A DNA stretch of 64,000 nt, taken from Alphaproteobacteria bacterium. GTDB lineage: Bacteria; Pseudomonadota; Alphaproteobacteria; Micropepsales; Micropepsaceae. Below the pieces are notes generated by a model. It saw only the letters and a list, made by a program, of their open reading frames with translations. It made no database searches and had not been told where the DNA came from. The position numbers and the translations under genes are program-made. Of this stretch, positions 9,315-21,543 are shown piece by piece. The DNA lies in NCBI GenBank assembly GCA_025350465.1, contig JANXXU010000007.1, positions 62,001-126,000 of the forward strand, read 5' to 3'. Numbering within the stretch: position 1 is the first letter of the stretch; every line of letters begins with the position of its first letter.

Positions 9315-10487
9315 GTGTCGTCCCGTAGGAATTACATTTTCACGAGCGAGTCCGTCTCCGAAGGACACCCTGACAAGGTGTGCGATCGGATTTCGGACTC
9401 GATCGTCGACCTCTATCTCAGCAAAGAGCCCGAAGCGCGTATTGCGCTGGAGACGCTCGCGACGACCAACCGGGTCGTGCTCGCCGGTGAAGTGCGTGGC
9501 CCCGAGGGTCTCGGGCATGACGAGTTGATCGAAACAACCCGTCTCGCGGTCAAAGATATCGGGTACGAACAAGAGGGCTTCGACTGGCGAAAGCTGCGGG
9601 TCGATTGCTTGGTCCATGCGCAGTCCGCCGATATCGCCATGGGCGTCGACGCGCACGGCAACAAGGATGAGGGCGCGGGCGACCAAGGCATCATGTTCGG
9701 CTATGCCTGCCGCGAAACCGATGAATTCATGCCGGCGCCGATCTTCTACTCCCACCGCATCCTAAAGGCGCTGTCCGATGCGCGCCGATCCGGCCGAGCC
9801 AAAGAGCTTCTGCCAGACGCCAAGAGCCAAGTGACGCTGCAATACGAAAACGGCAAGCCCGTCAGAGCCACCAAGATCGTAGTGTCGACGCAGCATATCG
9901 ACGGACTTGAACAGAGCGATGTCCGCGGCATCGTGAAGCCCTACATCGAAAAAACGATGCCGCAAGGCTGGATGTGCCCGGACGACGGACTCTACGTCAA
10001 TCCGACCGGGCGCTTCGTTATCGGTGGACCGGACGGCGATTGCGGCCTCACGGGGCGCAAGATCATCGTCGACACGTATGGCGGCGCCGCGCCGCATGGT
10101 GGCGGCGCTTTTTCCGGCAAAGACCCAACAAAGGTCGACCGCTCCGCCGCTTATGCCGCGCGCTATTTGGCAAAGAACGTCGTCGCGGCAGGACTGGCCG
10201 AGCGTTGCACGATCCAAATCGCCTATGCGATCGGCGTCGCCGATCCGATGTCGTTTTATGTCGATCTGCACGACACCGGCCAAGTCGATCCGGAGAAGCT
10301 TGAAGACATCTTGCCGCAAATGATGAGCCTCAAACCGCGCGGGATCAGAGAGCATCTCGGTCTCAACAAACCGATTTACGCGCGCACTTCGGCCTATGGA
10401 CATTTTGGGCGCGCGCCGGAAGCGGATGGCGGGTTCTCGTGGGAAAAGACGGACCTCGCGACGGGGCTGAAGCGTCACTTCCATTGA
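9315..10487 (+). CDS. metK: S-adenosylmethionine synthetase MetK
   Basis: Methionine adenosyltransferase that makes SAM from methionine and ATP, supplying the many methyltransferases and radical-SAM enzymes encoded nearby (trmB, miaB, ubiE). 390 residues with GHPDK at 17-21, the ATP-binding GAGDQG at 121-126, and the P-loop-like [19 protein letters not shown] in the central domain. It starts at GTG 9315 after a GGGGAGGG ribosome-binding site. Its stop codon lies within an 18-bp tandem duplication shared with the start of trmB. Confidence 0.97.
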   Translation: MSSRRNYIFTSESVSEGHPDKVCDRISDSIVDLYLSKEPEARIALETLATTNRVVLAGEVRGPEGLGHDELIETTRLAVKDIGYEQEGFDWRKLRVDCLVHAQSADIAMGVDAHGNKDEGAGDQGIMFGYACRETDEFMPAPIFYSHRILKALSDARRSGRAKELLPDAKSQVTLQYENGKPVRATKIVVSTQHIDGLEQSDVRGIVKPYIEKTMPQGWMCPDDGLYVNPTGRFVIGGPDGDCGLTGRKIIVDTYGGAAPHGGGAFSGKDPTKVDRSAAYAARYLAKNVVAAGLAERCTIQIAYAIGVADPMSFYVDLHDTGQVDPEKLEDILPQMMSLKPRGIREHLGLNKPIYARTSAYGHFGRAPEADGGFSWEKTDLATGLKRHFH

Positions 10488-10518
10488 ACGACGCTGAGGC
10501 ATTGAACGACGCCGAGGC
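10483..10518 (+). repeat. 18-bp tandem duplication across the metK stop / trmB start
   Basis: Two adjacent copies (10483-10500 and 10501-10518) of an 18-base unit beginning ATTGAACGACG differ at one position (T versus C). Each copy contains a TTG codon in the trmB frame and a TGA in the metK frame. The duplication therefore copied both the metK stop and a candidate trmB start, giving trmB the N-terminal sequence [12 protein letters not shown]. Being a multiple of three, it keeps the frame. Confidence 0.9.
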
Positions 10519-11191
10519 GTTCAAGCGGCGCGAGCGACTCTACGGACGGCGCGTCGGCAAGCCGTTGCGCGCGCACCAGCAATCGCTGATCGACGCGCGA
10601 CTCGGGTCGCTGAGTATTCCTTCGGACGGTTTGCTCGATCTAAGCGCGCTGTTTCCGCGCGCTTCGCAATGTGCCCTCGAAGTCGGTTTCGGCGGAGGCG
10701 AGCACCTGGCGGCGCAAGCTCAGGCTCATCCCGATTGGGGTTTTATCGGCTGCGAACCCTTCATCAACGGCGCAGCAAAACTTGTCGCGCAAATCGAAGA
10801 GCAAAAGCTTGACAATATTCGCCTTCATATCGGCGACGCGCGCGAGGTCATGCCACGGCTGCCGGATCTGTGTCTGACGGCACTCTATCTTCTCTTTCCC
10901 GATCCGTGGCCCAAGGCGCGGCATCACAAACGCCGCTTCGTAAATGCGAAAAATCTCGATGAAGCGGCTCGCATTTTGCGGCCGGGCGCCGAACTCCGGA
11001 TCGCCACAGACATCGCGGATTACGCGCGCTGGACGCTTGAGCACCTTATGGGTCACGGCGCGTTTTGCTGGACGGCGGAACACGCTGGGGACTGGCAAAA
11101 TCGCCCGGCAGACTGGCCGGCCACGCGGTACGAACAAAAGGCACTGCGCCAGGGTCGAACCTGCGTTTATCTACGATTTATCCGCCGCTAG
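10484..11191 (+). CDS. trmB: tRNA (guanine-N7-)-methyltransferase TrmB
   Basis: SAM-dependent methyltransferase that forms m7G46 in tRNA. The SAM-binding motif is [11 protein letters not shown], the family motif [20 protein letters not shown] is intact, and the C-terminus has [20 protein letters not shown] choose the TTG at 10484, which overlaps the metK stop (TTGA); GTG 10439 and the duplicated TTG 10502 are in-frame alternatives. The N-terminus carries the duplicated LNDAEA unit. Head-to-tail coupling with metK places the SAM supply beside a SAM user. Confidence 0.93.
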   Translation: MNDAEALNDAEAFKRRERLYGRRVGKPLRAHQQSLIDARLGSLSIPSDGLLDLSALFPRASQCALEVGFGGGEHLAAQAQAHPDWGFIGCEPFINGAAKLVAQIEEQKLDNIRLHIGDAREVMPRLPDLCLTALYLLFPDPWPKARHHKRRFVNAKNLDEAARILRPGAELRIATDIADYARWTLEHLMGHGAFCWTAEHAGDWQNRPADWPATRYEQKALRQGRTCVYLRFIRR

Positions 11192-11205
11192 AGGCAAAGT
11201 TACCC

Positions 11206-11234
11206 TTGGCGGGATCAAGGGCCGTCGCTATATT
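11206..11234 (+). promoter_or_regulatory. Predicted sigma70-type promoter of the rimP-nusA-infB operon
   Basis: TTGGCG (11206-11211), a 17-base spacer and TATATT (11229-11234) lie just after the trmB stop. The resulting leader of about 65 bases contains an inverted repeat, GGTTGGG (11272-11278) and CTCAACC (11284-11290), with a 5-base loop, ending 15 bases before the rimP ATG. The hairpin has no T-run, so it is more likely an RNA leader element than a terminator. Confidence 0.55.
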
Positions 11235-11305
11235 CCGCGCAATTCCGGACAAGAGAACATGCTTGTTCGCTGGTTGGGTTTAACTCAACCGGGCGGGCGA
11301 AGCGC

Positions 11306-11857
11306 ATGTCCGGCGACGCTGAAACGATGGCCAATGTGAGCGAACTCCAATCCTTGATCGAGCCGGTCGCGCAATCGCTCGGCTATTCGGTCGTGCGCGT
11401 CCGGCTCTCGGCGGCGCACCAGCCTGTGCTGCAGGTGATGGCGGAGCGCGCCGACGGGTCTATGGAAGTCGAAGATTGCGCGCGATTGTCGCGCGCGATC
11501 TCGGTTCTGTTCGATGAAGTCGATCCGATCGAGAGCGAATATTCCTTGGAAGTGTCGTCGCCCGGCATCGACCGACCGCTGACGCGGCGTCGCGATTTTG
11601 AAGCCTACGCCGGTCACGAAGCGCGGCTCGAACTTCGCACGCCGATCGACGGGCGCAAGCGCATCAAAGGAACGCTCAAGGGTCTTAGCGGCGAAGACGT
11701 CCTGATCGAGACGATGGGCGCCGAACGAACGCCGGCGATTTTGCCGGTGCCGTTCTCGCTGATCGGCGACGCCAAGCTCGTGCTTACCGACGCGCTCATC
11801 GAAGAAGATTTGAAACGCAGAAAGGCGGCTGACAAAGCCGCGCCCAAAACGGAGTAA
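11306..11857 (+). CDS. rimP: Ribosome maturation factor RimP
   Basis: 30S assembly factor of 183 residues, first gene of the conserved rimP-nusA-ylxR-infB-rbfA-truB-rpsO-pnp block. Recognisable are LGYSVVRVRL, VEDCARLSRAISVLFDE and SLEVSSPGIDRPLTRRRDFEAYAG, followed by the SH3-like C-terminal domain (IKGTLKGLSGEDVLIET). The start is ATG 11306; ATG 11327 is a possible alternative. nusA begins 5 bases after its stop. Confidence 0.95.
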   Translation: MSGDAETMANVSELQSLIEPVAQSLGYSVVRVRLSAAHQPVLQVMAERADGSMEVEDCARLSRAISVLFDEVDPIESEYSLEVSSPGIDRPLTRRRDFEAYAGHEARLELRTPIDGRKRIKGTLKGLSGEDVLIETMGAERTPAILPVPFSLIGDAKLVLTDALIEEDLKRRKAADKAAPKTE

Positions 11858-11862
11858 GAAGA

Positions 11863-13446
11863 ATGGCCATCAGTGCAAACCGGCTCGAGCTCTTGCAGAT
11901 CGCCGACGCGGTCGCGCGCGAGAAATCGATCGACAAGCAAGTCGTGATATCGGCGATGGAAGAGGCCATCCAAAAGGCGGCGAAGTCGCGCTACGGCCAG
12001 GAAAACGAAATCAAAGCCGAGATCGATCCCAAGACCGGCGAGACGCGGCTGCACCGGTTGCGACTGGTGGTCGAGAAAGTCGAAAACGAATCGACTGAAA
12101 TCACGCTCGACGAAGCGCAGATCCGAAACCCGGCGGCGCAGACCGGCGACTTGATTGCGGAGCCTCTGCCGCCGATCGATTTTGGCCGCATCGCCGCACA
12201 AGCCGCTAAGCAAGTTATCTTCCAAAAGGTGCGCGACGCGGAGCGTGAGCGGCAATACGACGAGTTCAAGGATCGCATCGGCGAGATCGTTCACGGCATC
12301 GTCAAGCGCGTCGAATACGGCAATGTAATCGTCGATCTCGGCCGCGGCGAGGCGTTCGTGCGGCGCGACGAGCTTCTGCCGCGGGAGACGTTCCGCACCG
12401 GCGATCGCGTGCGCGCTTACGTCTTCGACGTCCGCCGCGAGACACGCGGTCCGCAAATCTTCTTGTCGCGCACCCATCCCCAATTCATGGCGAAATTGTT
12501 CGCGCAGGAGGTGCCGGAAATCTATGACGGCATCATCGAAATCAAGTCGGTGGCGCGCGACCCCGGAAGTCGCGCGAAAATTGCGGTCGTTTCAAAAGAT
12601 TCATCGATCGATCCGGTCGGCGCCTGCGTCGGCATGCGCGGCAGCCGCGTGCAGGCCGTCGTGCAGGAACTGCAAGGCGAAAAGATCGACATTATTCCGT
12701 GGTCGCTCGACCCGGCGAACTTCATCGTCAACTCGTTGGCGCCGGCAGAAGTCGCCAAGGTCGTGCTCGATGAAGACACGCGGCGCATTGAAGTGGTCGT
12801 GCCTGACGACCAATTGTCCTTGGCGATTGGGCGACGCGGACAAAACGTGCGCCTGGCATCGCAACTCACGGGTTGGCAAATCGATATTCTGACCGAGGCC
12901 GAGGAATCCGAGCGGCGTCAGGAGCAGTTCCGCTCGCGCACGAATTTGTTCATGACGGCGCTCGACGCCGACGAAACGCTGGCGCAGCTGTTGGCCTCGG
13001 AAGGCTTCGGTACGGTCGAAGAGGTGGCGTTCATTCCGGCCGAAGAGCTTGCCGAGATCCAGGGCATCGGCGAGGAGACGGCGCAGGAACTGCAAGCGCG
13101 CGCCACCGATTTCTTGGAGAAACAGAACGCGGCGCTGGAAGCGAAGCGGCGCGAACTCGGCGTTGAAGATGCGATGGCTGAAATCGAAGGCCTTACACCG
13201 TCGATGGTGGTGGCACTTGGCGAAGGCGGGATCAAGACGCTCGACGATCTAGCCGGCTGTGCGAGCGACGATCTGACGGGCTGGAACGAAAGCGTGAACG
13301 GGGAGCGAAAACACCAAGCGGGCTTGCTTGAGAGCTTCGGCGTGGGAATCGAGGAAGCCAACGCGATCGTGATGAATGCGCGCCGCGCCGCGGGCTGGAT
13401 CAAAGATGACGAACCGGCGGCACCGGCGGAGGCCGCAGAGGCTTGA
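11863..13446 (+). CDS. nusA: Transcription termination/antitermination protein NusA
   Basis: RNA-polymerase-associated factor controlling pausing, termination and antitermination. 527 residues: N-terminal RNAP-binding domain, S1 domain (about 135-200, [20 protein letters not shown]), two KH domains ([15 protein letters not shown] and [18 protein letters not shown]), and acidic C-terminal repeats as in other proteobacteria ([21 protein letters not shown]). It overlaps the next gene by 4 bases (TTGA). Confidence 0.97.
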   Translation: MAISANRLELLQIADAVAREKSIDKQVVISAMEEAIQKAAKSRYGQENEIKAEIDPKTGETRLHRLRLVVEKVENESTEITLDEAQIRNPAAQTGDLIAEPLPPIDFGRIAAQAAKQVIFQKVRDAERERQYDEFKDRIGEIVHGIVKRVEYGNVIVDLGRGEAFVRRDELLPRETFRTGDRVRAYVFDVRRETRGPQIFLSRTHPQFMAKLFAQEVPEIYDGIIEIKSVARDPGSRAKIAVVSKDSSIDPVGACVGMRGSRVQAVVQELQGEKIDIIPWSLDPANFIVNSLAPAEVAKVVLDEDTRRIEVVVPDDQLSLAIGRRGQNVRLASQLTGWQIDILTEAEESERRQEQFRSRTNLFMTALDADETLAQLLASEGFGTVEEVAFIPAEELAEIQGIGEETAQELQARATDFLEKQNAALEAKRRELGVEDAMAEIEGLTPSMVVALGEGGIKTLDDLAGCASDDLTGWNESVNGERKHQAGLLESFGVGIEEANAIVMNARRAAGWIKDDEPAAPAEAAEA

Positions 13447-14126
13447 GTCGAGGGGCGCGAACAACGAAACGCGAAGAGGACGAGGGCGTCGAAGGACCGC
13501 TTCGGCGCTGCATCGCCACGGGGGATGTTCGCTCGCCCGACGTGATGGTTCGTTTTGTCGCGGCGCCGAATGGCACCGTGGTTCCCGATGTTGCGCACAA
13601 ATTGCCGGGGCGCGGCATGTGGCTCACAGCTTCGCGCGAGGCGATCACGCGCGCTGCGAGCAAAGGTCTATTCGCGAAAACTGCGAAGATGCCGCTCCAG
13701 AGTTCGGCGACGTTGTCCGACGACGTGGAAAGGCTCTTGATCAAGCGGTTGCAAGATCATTTGGGACTCGCCAAGCGCGCGGGCGCGCTGATTGCCGGGT
13801 TTCAGAAAGTCGAAGAGGCGTTTCAGATGCGCCGACCGAAAATAGAGGCGTTGATCGAGGCCCAAGATTCAGGCGCGGCGGACCGCGCAAAACTCATCCA
13901 TTGGGCGCAGCGCGTAGGGGATATCACCGTCATCGGCTGCCTGACCGCAGAGGAAATCGGCTTGGCATTGGGCCGGGAAAGTGTGGTACATGCAGCCCTC
14001 ACGTCCCACCCGCTTGCGGCGCGTATTGTTGCTGAAGCCAAGCGGCTCGGCGGTTTCCGCGTTTTGTGTCCGCTTGAATGGGGCGCGGCGCCGCCCCAGG
14101 CCCAGTCGGCTGACGATTTGGGCTGA
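13443..14126 (+). CDS. YlxR (DUF448) - L7Ae-like fusion RNA-binding protein
   Basis: 227-residue predicted RNA-binding protein. The N-terminal YlxR domain has RRCIATG (21-27) and GRGMW (56-60). The second half (about 105-200) resembles the L7Ae/L30e fold (LGLAKRAGALIAGFQKVEEA, VTVIGCLTAEEIGLALGRESVVHAAL-like region). Such fusions are usual in Alphaproteobacteria, whereas in Firmicutes the two parts are separate genes. A YlxR protein in Firmicutes has been linked to RNase P; that cannot be assumed here. The start is TTG 13443, overlapping nusA. Confidence 0.9.
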   Translation: MSRGARTTKREEDEGVEGPLRRCIATGDVRSPDVMVRFVAAPNGTVVPDVAHKLPGRGMWLTASREAITRAASKGLFAKTAKMPLQSSATLSDDVERLLIKRLQDHLGLAKRAGALIAGFQKVEEAFQMRRPKIEALIEAQDSGAADRAKLIHWAQRVGDITVIGCLTAEEIGLALGRESVVHAALTSHPLAARIVAEAKRLGGFRVLCPLEWGAAPPQAQSADDLG

Positions 14127-14151
14127 AGCGGCGTTGAGCTATCGAAGTTAA

Positions 14152-16818
<2,667 letters not shown>

Positions 16819-16908
16819 CCTCGGTCGAAACGCATCGTCGATGGACACATCTCTCACCGCAGCCCTGCACGCGGCAGTGACGGCCTTCCGGGACGGCATG
16901 CGTACGCC

Positions 16909-17331
16909 ATGAGCCGCCGCCCGCCGCCCCACTCGACCGGAACAGGACCGCGCCAGCGTCAATTGCGGGTGGCGGAGGAAATCCGTCACATCCTTGCCGG
17001 TATCTTGCTGCGCGGCGATTTGCGCGATCCCGCGCTTCTCGGCATTTCGATCACCGTCTCCGAAGTGCGGATCAGCCCCGACTTGAAGAACGCAACGGTT
17101 TATTCTTTGCCGTTCGGCAAGGCATCGGTTGCCAACGTGATGAAAGGGCTCAACAGATCCGCGCCCTATTTGCGTTCGCAGGTGGGGCAAGCGTTGAATT
17201 TGCGCTACACGCCCACGCTGACATTCGTTCCCGATCAGTCGTTCGACGAAGCGCGCCATATCGATGAATTGCTTCGCTCAGAGAAAGTCGCACGCGATTT
17301 GAAACACGGCGACAACGATGAAACGGAGTAA
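16909..17331 (+). CDS. rbfA: Ribosome-binding factor A
   Basis: KH-fold 30S maturation factor of 140 residues. It has the conserved RVAEEIRHILAGILLRGDLRD, LLGISITVSEVRISPDLKNATVY and LNLRYTPTLTFVPDQSFDEA. A 90-base gap separates it from infB, and it overlaps truB by 14 bases. The Pro-rich N-terminus (MSRRPPPHSTGTGPRQ) is a typical alphaproteobacterial extension. Confidence 0.95.
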   Translation: MSRRPPPHSTGTGPRQRQLRVAEEIRHILAGILLRGDLRDPALLGISITVSEVRISPDLKNATVYSLPFGKASVANVMKGLNRSAPYLRSQVGQALNLRYTPTLTFVPDQSFDEARHIDELLRSEKVARDLKHGDNDETE

Positions 17332-18268
17332 GGCCGATCCGGTGCACGGATGGCTCGTTCTGGACAAACCACAAGGCATCACCTCGACCAAGGCACTCGG
17401 AGCCGCGCGGCGCTTGTTGAATGCGGCCAAAGCCGGTCACGCAGGAACGCTCGATCCGCTCGCGACGGGCGTCTTGCCGCTCGCCTTCGGCGAGGCGACG
17501 AAGACCGTGCCGTTTCTCGTCGACGCGAAAAAGACATATCGCTTTACGGTCCAATGGGGCGGCGAAACGACAACCGACGATATCGAAGGCGAAGTCGTGC
17601 GCAGCAGTGCCATGCGGCCCGACGCCGATGCCGTCTTGCGTGCGCTGCCCCCGTTCATCGGCGACATCCTGCAGGTCCCGCCGATCTATTCGGCGCTCAA
17701 GGTCGACGGCGAGCGTGCTTACGACTTGGCGCGTGAAGGGGAAGAGTTCGTACTGGCCCCGCGTCCCACGCGGATCGATCGCATCGAGGTGGTCGGCGAG
17801 GACGGCGAGACGGCCGTCTTTGAAATGACATGCGGCAAAGGCACCTATGTGCGCGCTTTTGCCCGAGATTTGGGGCGGACGCTGGGCTGCCTCGGCCATG
17901 TGAAGGCCTTGAGCCGCCTGGCGGTGGGGCCGTTTTCGCTTGCTTCGGCAATTTCTCTGGAAAAGCTTGAGGAATCTGCTAAAGGAGGCGCCGCCAAACG
18001 CTTGCTTCTTCCGCTTGCGACCGCGCTGGACGACATCCCGGCGTTGGCCGTCACGGATCAAGAAGCCACCTTGCTCAGGCAGGGCCAGGCCATCCTTGCG
18101 CGAGGCCGTGTCTCTTTCCGTCAAGAGGCCGTGGCAGAAGGCGATGCCGTCCCGGCACCGTCGATCTACTGCCGCAGCCGCAGCGGTGATCCGATTGCGA
18201 TCACCCAATTTGACAAAGGAGAGCTTCGGCCGGTGAGGGTGTTTAATTTCTCGAACGTGAAAGGATAA
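17318..18268 (+). CDS. truB: tRNA pseudouridine(55) synthase TruB
   Basis: Makes pseudouridine 55 in the T-loop of tRNAs. 316 residues; the catalytic aspartate is Asp46 in GHAGTLDPLATGVLP, and GWLVLDKPQGITST lies near the N-terminus. The C-terminal region has the PUA-like fold (AILARGRVSFRQE). The ATG lies inside rbfA, and rpsO follows after only 6 bases, so any rpsO leader element must lie within truB coding sequence. Confidence 0.96.
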   Translation: MKRSKADPVHGWLVLDKPQGITSTKALGAARRLLNAAKAGHAGTLDPLATGVLPLAFGEATKTVPFLVDAKKTYRFTVQWGGETTTDDIEGEVVRSSAMRPDADAVLRALPPFIGDILQVPPIYSALKVDGERAYDLAREGEEFVLAPRPTRIDRIEVVGEDGETAVFEMTCGKGTYVRAFARDLGRTLGCLGHVKALSRLAVGPFSLASAISLEKLEESAKGGAAKRLLLPLATALDDIPALAVTDQEATLLRQGQAILARGRVSFRQEAVAEGDAVPAPSIYCRSRSGDPIAITQFDKGELRPVRVFNFSNVKG

Positions 18269-18274
18269 ACACCG

Positions 18275-18544
18275 ATGTCGATCAGCAGCGAACGAAAGTT
18301 GGCGGTGGTCAAAGAATACGCAGTCAAAACGGGTGACACCGGATCACCGGAAGTGCAAGTCGCCGTCATCTCGGAACGCATCAACAATCTGACGGATCAT
18401 TTCAAGATGCACGTGAAGGACAACCATTCACGGCGCGGCCTCTTGAAGATGGTATCGCATCGGCGCCAGCTCCTCGACTATCTCAAAGACAAAGACAAAG
18501 CGCGTTATGAGGCGCTGATCGGCAAATTGGGGTTGCGGCGTTAA
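18275..18544 (+). CDS. rpsO: 30S ribosomal protein S15
   Basis: 89-residue primary 16S rRNA-binding protein of the platform. It has the signature [26 protein letters not shown] followed by [24 protein letters not shown]. It is followed by a 188-base gap before pnp, as in many proteobacteria where rpsO and pnp are cotranscribed and separated by RNase cleavage. Confidence 0.97.
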   Translation: MSISSERKLAVVKEYAVKTGDTGSPEVQVAVISERINNLTDHFKMHVKDNHSRRGLLKMVSHRRQLLDYLKDKDKARYEALIGKLGLRR

Positions 18545-18618
18545 GACGGCGATGGATACGCGGGCCAAAATCCGCGAACTCTCGCAAATCTCGAAGCGAG
18601 CGACAGAACGAATGCGAA

Positions 18619-18650
18619 GCAATCGTCGCGCGAGAATCGCGTACGATTGC
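18619..18650 (+). promoter_or_regulatory. Long hairpin in the rpsO-pnp leader (possible RNase III site)
   Basis: GCAATCGT (18619-18626) pairs perfectly with ACGATTGC (18643-18650). Inside it CGCG (18627-18630) pairs with CGCG (18638-18641) around a CGAGAAT loop, leaving one bulged T. The 12-bp stem has no T-run, so it is not a terminator. In E. coli the pnp leader folds into a hairpin cut by RNase III, which lets PNPase repress itself; this element is in the same place but the equivalence is inferred. Confidence 0.5.
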
Positions 18651-18732
18651 AGTCGCGCAACAATTTTCTGCAGAAACGAAAGCAGTGATGGCCGTCCGCA
18701 ATCCGGCGGCGGCAAATTTAGGACGTATGTGA

Positions 18733-20862
18733 ATGTTCGATATCAAACGTGAAGAAATAGACTGGGGCGGGCGCAAGCTCGTACTCGAAACAGGGCGCAT
18801 CGCACGTCAGGCCCACGGGGCGGTGCTTGCGACCTATGGCGACACTTCGGTGCTGGCGACGGTCGTGTCCGATACGACGCCGAAGGCAGGAATCGATTTC
18901 CTGCCGCTCACCGTCAACTACCAGGAAAAAACTTTCGCCGCCGGTAAGATCCCCGGCGGTTATTTCAAGCGCGAAGGGCGGCCAACCGAGAAGGAGACGC
19001 TGACGTCGCGTCTGATTGATCGCCCGATCCGTCCGCTGTTCGTCGACGGCTATCGATGCGAGACGCAGGTCATTGCGACCGCGGTTTCCCACGACATGGA
19101 AAATAACCCGGATATCGTGGGCTTGGTCGCTGCTTCCGCGGCGCTAACCCTGTCGGGCGTGCCGTTTCTTGGACCGATCGGCGCGGTGCGCGTCGGTTAC
19201 ATCAACGGCGAGTACGTGCTCAATCCGACGATCGACAAGATGGCCGAGACCGACCTCGACCTCATCGTCGCCGGCACCGTCGATGCGGTGCTGATGGTCG
19301 AATCGGAAGCCAAGGAATTGACCGAGAAGGTCATGCTGGGCGCCGTGATGTTCGGACACCGTTCGATGCAGCCGGTGATCCAAGCGATCATTCGCCTGGC
19401 TGAAAAAGCGGCGAAGGAGCCGCGCGATCATTTCGTCGCCGATAATGCGCCGTTGATGGCGAAGGTGAAGGCGATCGCGGAACACGATCTGCGCGCCGCC
19501 TATCAGGAGCGTCAAAAACAAACGCGCTACGGCAAGATCGGCGCCGTCAAAGAGCGCGTGCTTGCGGAGCTGACGGGCGAAGGCAAAGCAGACAAGCTCG
19601 TCGTCGGCGGTCTATTCAAGGACCTCGAAGCCGACATCGTGCGCAACGCTATTCTCGACACCGGCCGCCGTATCGACGGCCGCGACGTCAAGACGGTGCG
19701 CCAGATCGATTCGGAAGTCGGCGTTCTGCCGCGCACGCACGGCTCGGCGCTGTTCACGCGCGGCGAGACGCAGGCCCTCGTCGTGGTAACACTGGGCACG
19801 GGCGAAGACGAGCAGTATGTCGACGCGCTCGAAGGGACGTACAAGGAGCACTTCATGCTCCATTACAACTTCCCTCCGTTCTCGGTCGGGGAAACGGGCC
19901 GAATGACCGGGCCAAGCCGGCGCGATATCGGTCACGGCAAGCTCGCCTGGCGGGCGCTGCGTCCGTTGATGCCGGCGCGTGATACGTTCCCCTACACGAT
20001 CCGCATCGTCTCCGAGATCACGGAATCGAACGGTTCGTCGTCGATGGCAACGGTGTGCGGTTCGTCGCTGTCGATGATGGACGCGGGCGTGCCGCTGAAG
20101 GCGCCGTGCGCGGGCATCGCGATGGGCCTGATCAAGGAAGGCGAGCGCTTTGCCGTGCTCTCCGACATCCTGGGCGATGAAGATCATCTGGGCGACATGG
20201 ACTTCAAGGTGGCTGGCACGAGTGCCGGCATCACCTCGCTGCAGATGGACATCAAGATCACCGGCATCACCGAAGAGATCATGCGCGTCGCCCTCGATCA
20301 GGCGAAGGACGGCCGCATCCATATCCTCGGCGAGATGTCGAAGGCGATCACCGGGGCGCGCGCCGAGCTCGGCGAACATGCGCCGCGCATCGAGGTGATC
20401 CACATTCCGACCGACAAGATCCGCGAAGTGATCGGCACCGGCGGCAAGGTGATCCGCGAAATCGTGGAAAAGACCGGCGCCAAGATCGACATCCAGGACG
20501 ACGGCACGGTGAAGGTCGCCTCCGCCGACGGCGAGTCGATCCGCGCCGCGCTCAAGTGGATCAAGTCGATAGTGGCGGAGCCCGAAGTCGGCGAGGTCTA
20601 CGAGGGCAAGGTCGTCAAGGTCATGGACTTCGGCGCTTTCGTGAACTTCTTCGGCGCTCGCGACGGCCTCGTCCACGTCTCGCAACTCGCCAAGCAAAAG
20701 GTCGCCAAGCCCTCCGACGTCGTCAAAGAAGGCGACAAGGTGTTCGTGAAACTGTTGGGCTTCGACGATCGCGGTAAAGTGCGGCTCTCCATGAAGGTCG
20801 TCGATCAGACGACCGGCAAGGAGCTCGCACAGGAACCGGGCGACAGAGCTGCCGAGGGCTGA
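18733..20862 (+). CDS. pnp: Polyribonucleotide nucleotidyltransferase (PNPase)
   Basis: 3'-5' phosphorolytic exoribonuclease, trimeric, part of RNA degradosomes. 709 residues: two RNase PH domains with an all-helical linker, then a KH domain ([19 protein letters not shown]) and an S1 domain ([19 protein letters not shown]). The catalytic core includes the second-domain stretch [16 protein letters not shown]. It has a separate leader with a strong hairpin upstream. The start is ATG 18733. Confidence 0.97.
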   Translation: MFDIKREEIDWGGRKLVLETGRIARQAHGAVLATYGDTSVLATVVSDTTPKAGIDFLPLTVNYQEKTFAAGKIPGGYFKREGRPTEKETLTSRLIDRPIRPLFVDGYRCETQVIATAVSHDMENNPDIVGLVAASAALTLSGVPFLGPIGAVRVGYINGEYVLNPTIDKMAETDLDLIVAGTVDAVLMVESEAKELTEKVMLGAVMFGHRSMQPVIQAIIRLAEKAAKEPRDHFVADNAPLMAKVKAIAEHDLRAAYQERQKQTRYGKIGAVKERVLAELTGEGKADKLVVGGLFKDLEADIVRNAILDTGRRIDGRDVKTVRQIDSEVGVLPRTHGSALFTRGETQALVVVTLGTGEDEQYVDALEGTYKEHFMLHYNFPPFSVGETGRMTGPSRRDIGHGKLAWRALRPLMPARDTFPYTIRIVSEITESNGSSSMATVCGSSLSMMDAGVPLKAPCAGIAMGLIKEGERFAVLSDILGDEDHLGDMDFKVAGTSAGITSLQMDIKITGITEEIMRVALDQAKDGRIHILGEMSKAITGARAELGEHAPRIEVIHIPTDKIREVIGTGGKVIREIVEKTGAKIDIQDDGTVKVASADGESIRAALKWIKSIVAEPEVGEVYEGKVVKVMDFGAFVNFFGARDGLVHVSQLAKQKVAKPSDVVKEGDKVFVKLLGFDDRGKVRLSMKVVDQTTGKELAQEPGDRAAEG

Positions 20863-20871
20863 GATCGCGCT

Positions 20872-21543
20872 ATGGTGATGGACGCCGTCATTTTCGATTG
20901 CGACGGCGTCCTCATCGATAGCGAGACGATTGCACATGAGGTCGAGATGAGGGCCGTCAGAGGTCTTGGTCTCGACTTCGACGCCGAAATTTGCCGGCGC
21001 AAATTCCAGGGGCTTGCCGTCAAGTCCTGGCGCAAATTCTTGGACGAGGATCATCGGGCGCAGCTGGGACGGCCGCTGCCCGACCTCTTCATCGAAAATC
21101 TCTGCAACGAAATCTCGGGCCGCATCTTGAGCGACATTCGCCCCATCGACGGCGCGGTCGGCGCGGTGCGAGCGTTCGCCCGCGCCAAGGGCGTTGCGTC
21201 ATCGAGTCCGCGTCACGAGTTGATCGGCAAGATCGCGGGGCTGGGTCTCGCCGATGATTTTGGAGATCACGTCTATTCGGGCGACGACGTCGAGCACGGC
21301 AAGCCCGCTCCGGATTTGTTCTTGCTTGCAGCGTCGCAATTGGGAATCGAGCCGGGCCGGTGCCTCGTCATCGAAGACAGCGGCCATGGCGTCGCGGCCG
21401 GCATGGCCGCAGGCATGACGGTTTGGGGCTTTGTCGGCGGCCCGCATTGTTCGCCCGATCAGGGCCGACACCTGGAGCAAAAGGGTGCGAGGCGCATCTT
21501 CTCGCGCATGGATGAGATCGCCCATGCTCTTCGCAATATCTAA
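20872..21543 (+). CDS. HAD-superfamily hydrolase (subfamily IA, phosphatase-like)
   Basis: 223-residue haloacid-dehalogenase-fold hydrolase. Motif I is FDCDGVLIDS (8-17) with nucleophile Asp9 and acid/base Asp11; the helical cap follows; motif III is HGKPAPD and motif IV is VIEDSGHGVAAG. This is the phosphoglycolate phosphatase / beta-phosphoglucomutase-like group. The substrate cannot be assigned. It begins 9 bases after pnp and ends tail-to-tail with fabI, the two genes overlapping by 4 bases. Confidence 0.88.
   Translation: MVMDAVIFDCDGVLIDSETIAHEVEMRAVRGLGLDFDAEICRRKFQGLAVKSWRKFLDEDHRAQLGRPLPDLFIENLCNEISGRILSDIRPIDGAVGAVRAFARAKGVASSSPRHELIGKIAGLGLADDFGDHVYSGDDVEHGKPAPDLFLLAASQLGIEPGRCLVIEDSGHGVAAGMAAGMTVWGFVGGPHCSPDQGRHLEQKGARRIFSRMDEIAHALRNI

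Noticed and set aside
18552..18752. 66-codon frame between rpsO and pnp
   Set aside because: It runs over the hairpin and into pnp in another frame; more likely leader RNA.
19612..21054. 480-codon minus-strand frame opposite pnp
   Set aside because: Shadow of pnp; composition is His/Asp/Arg-rich and shows no domain.
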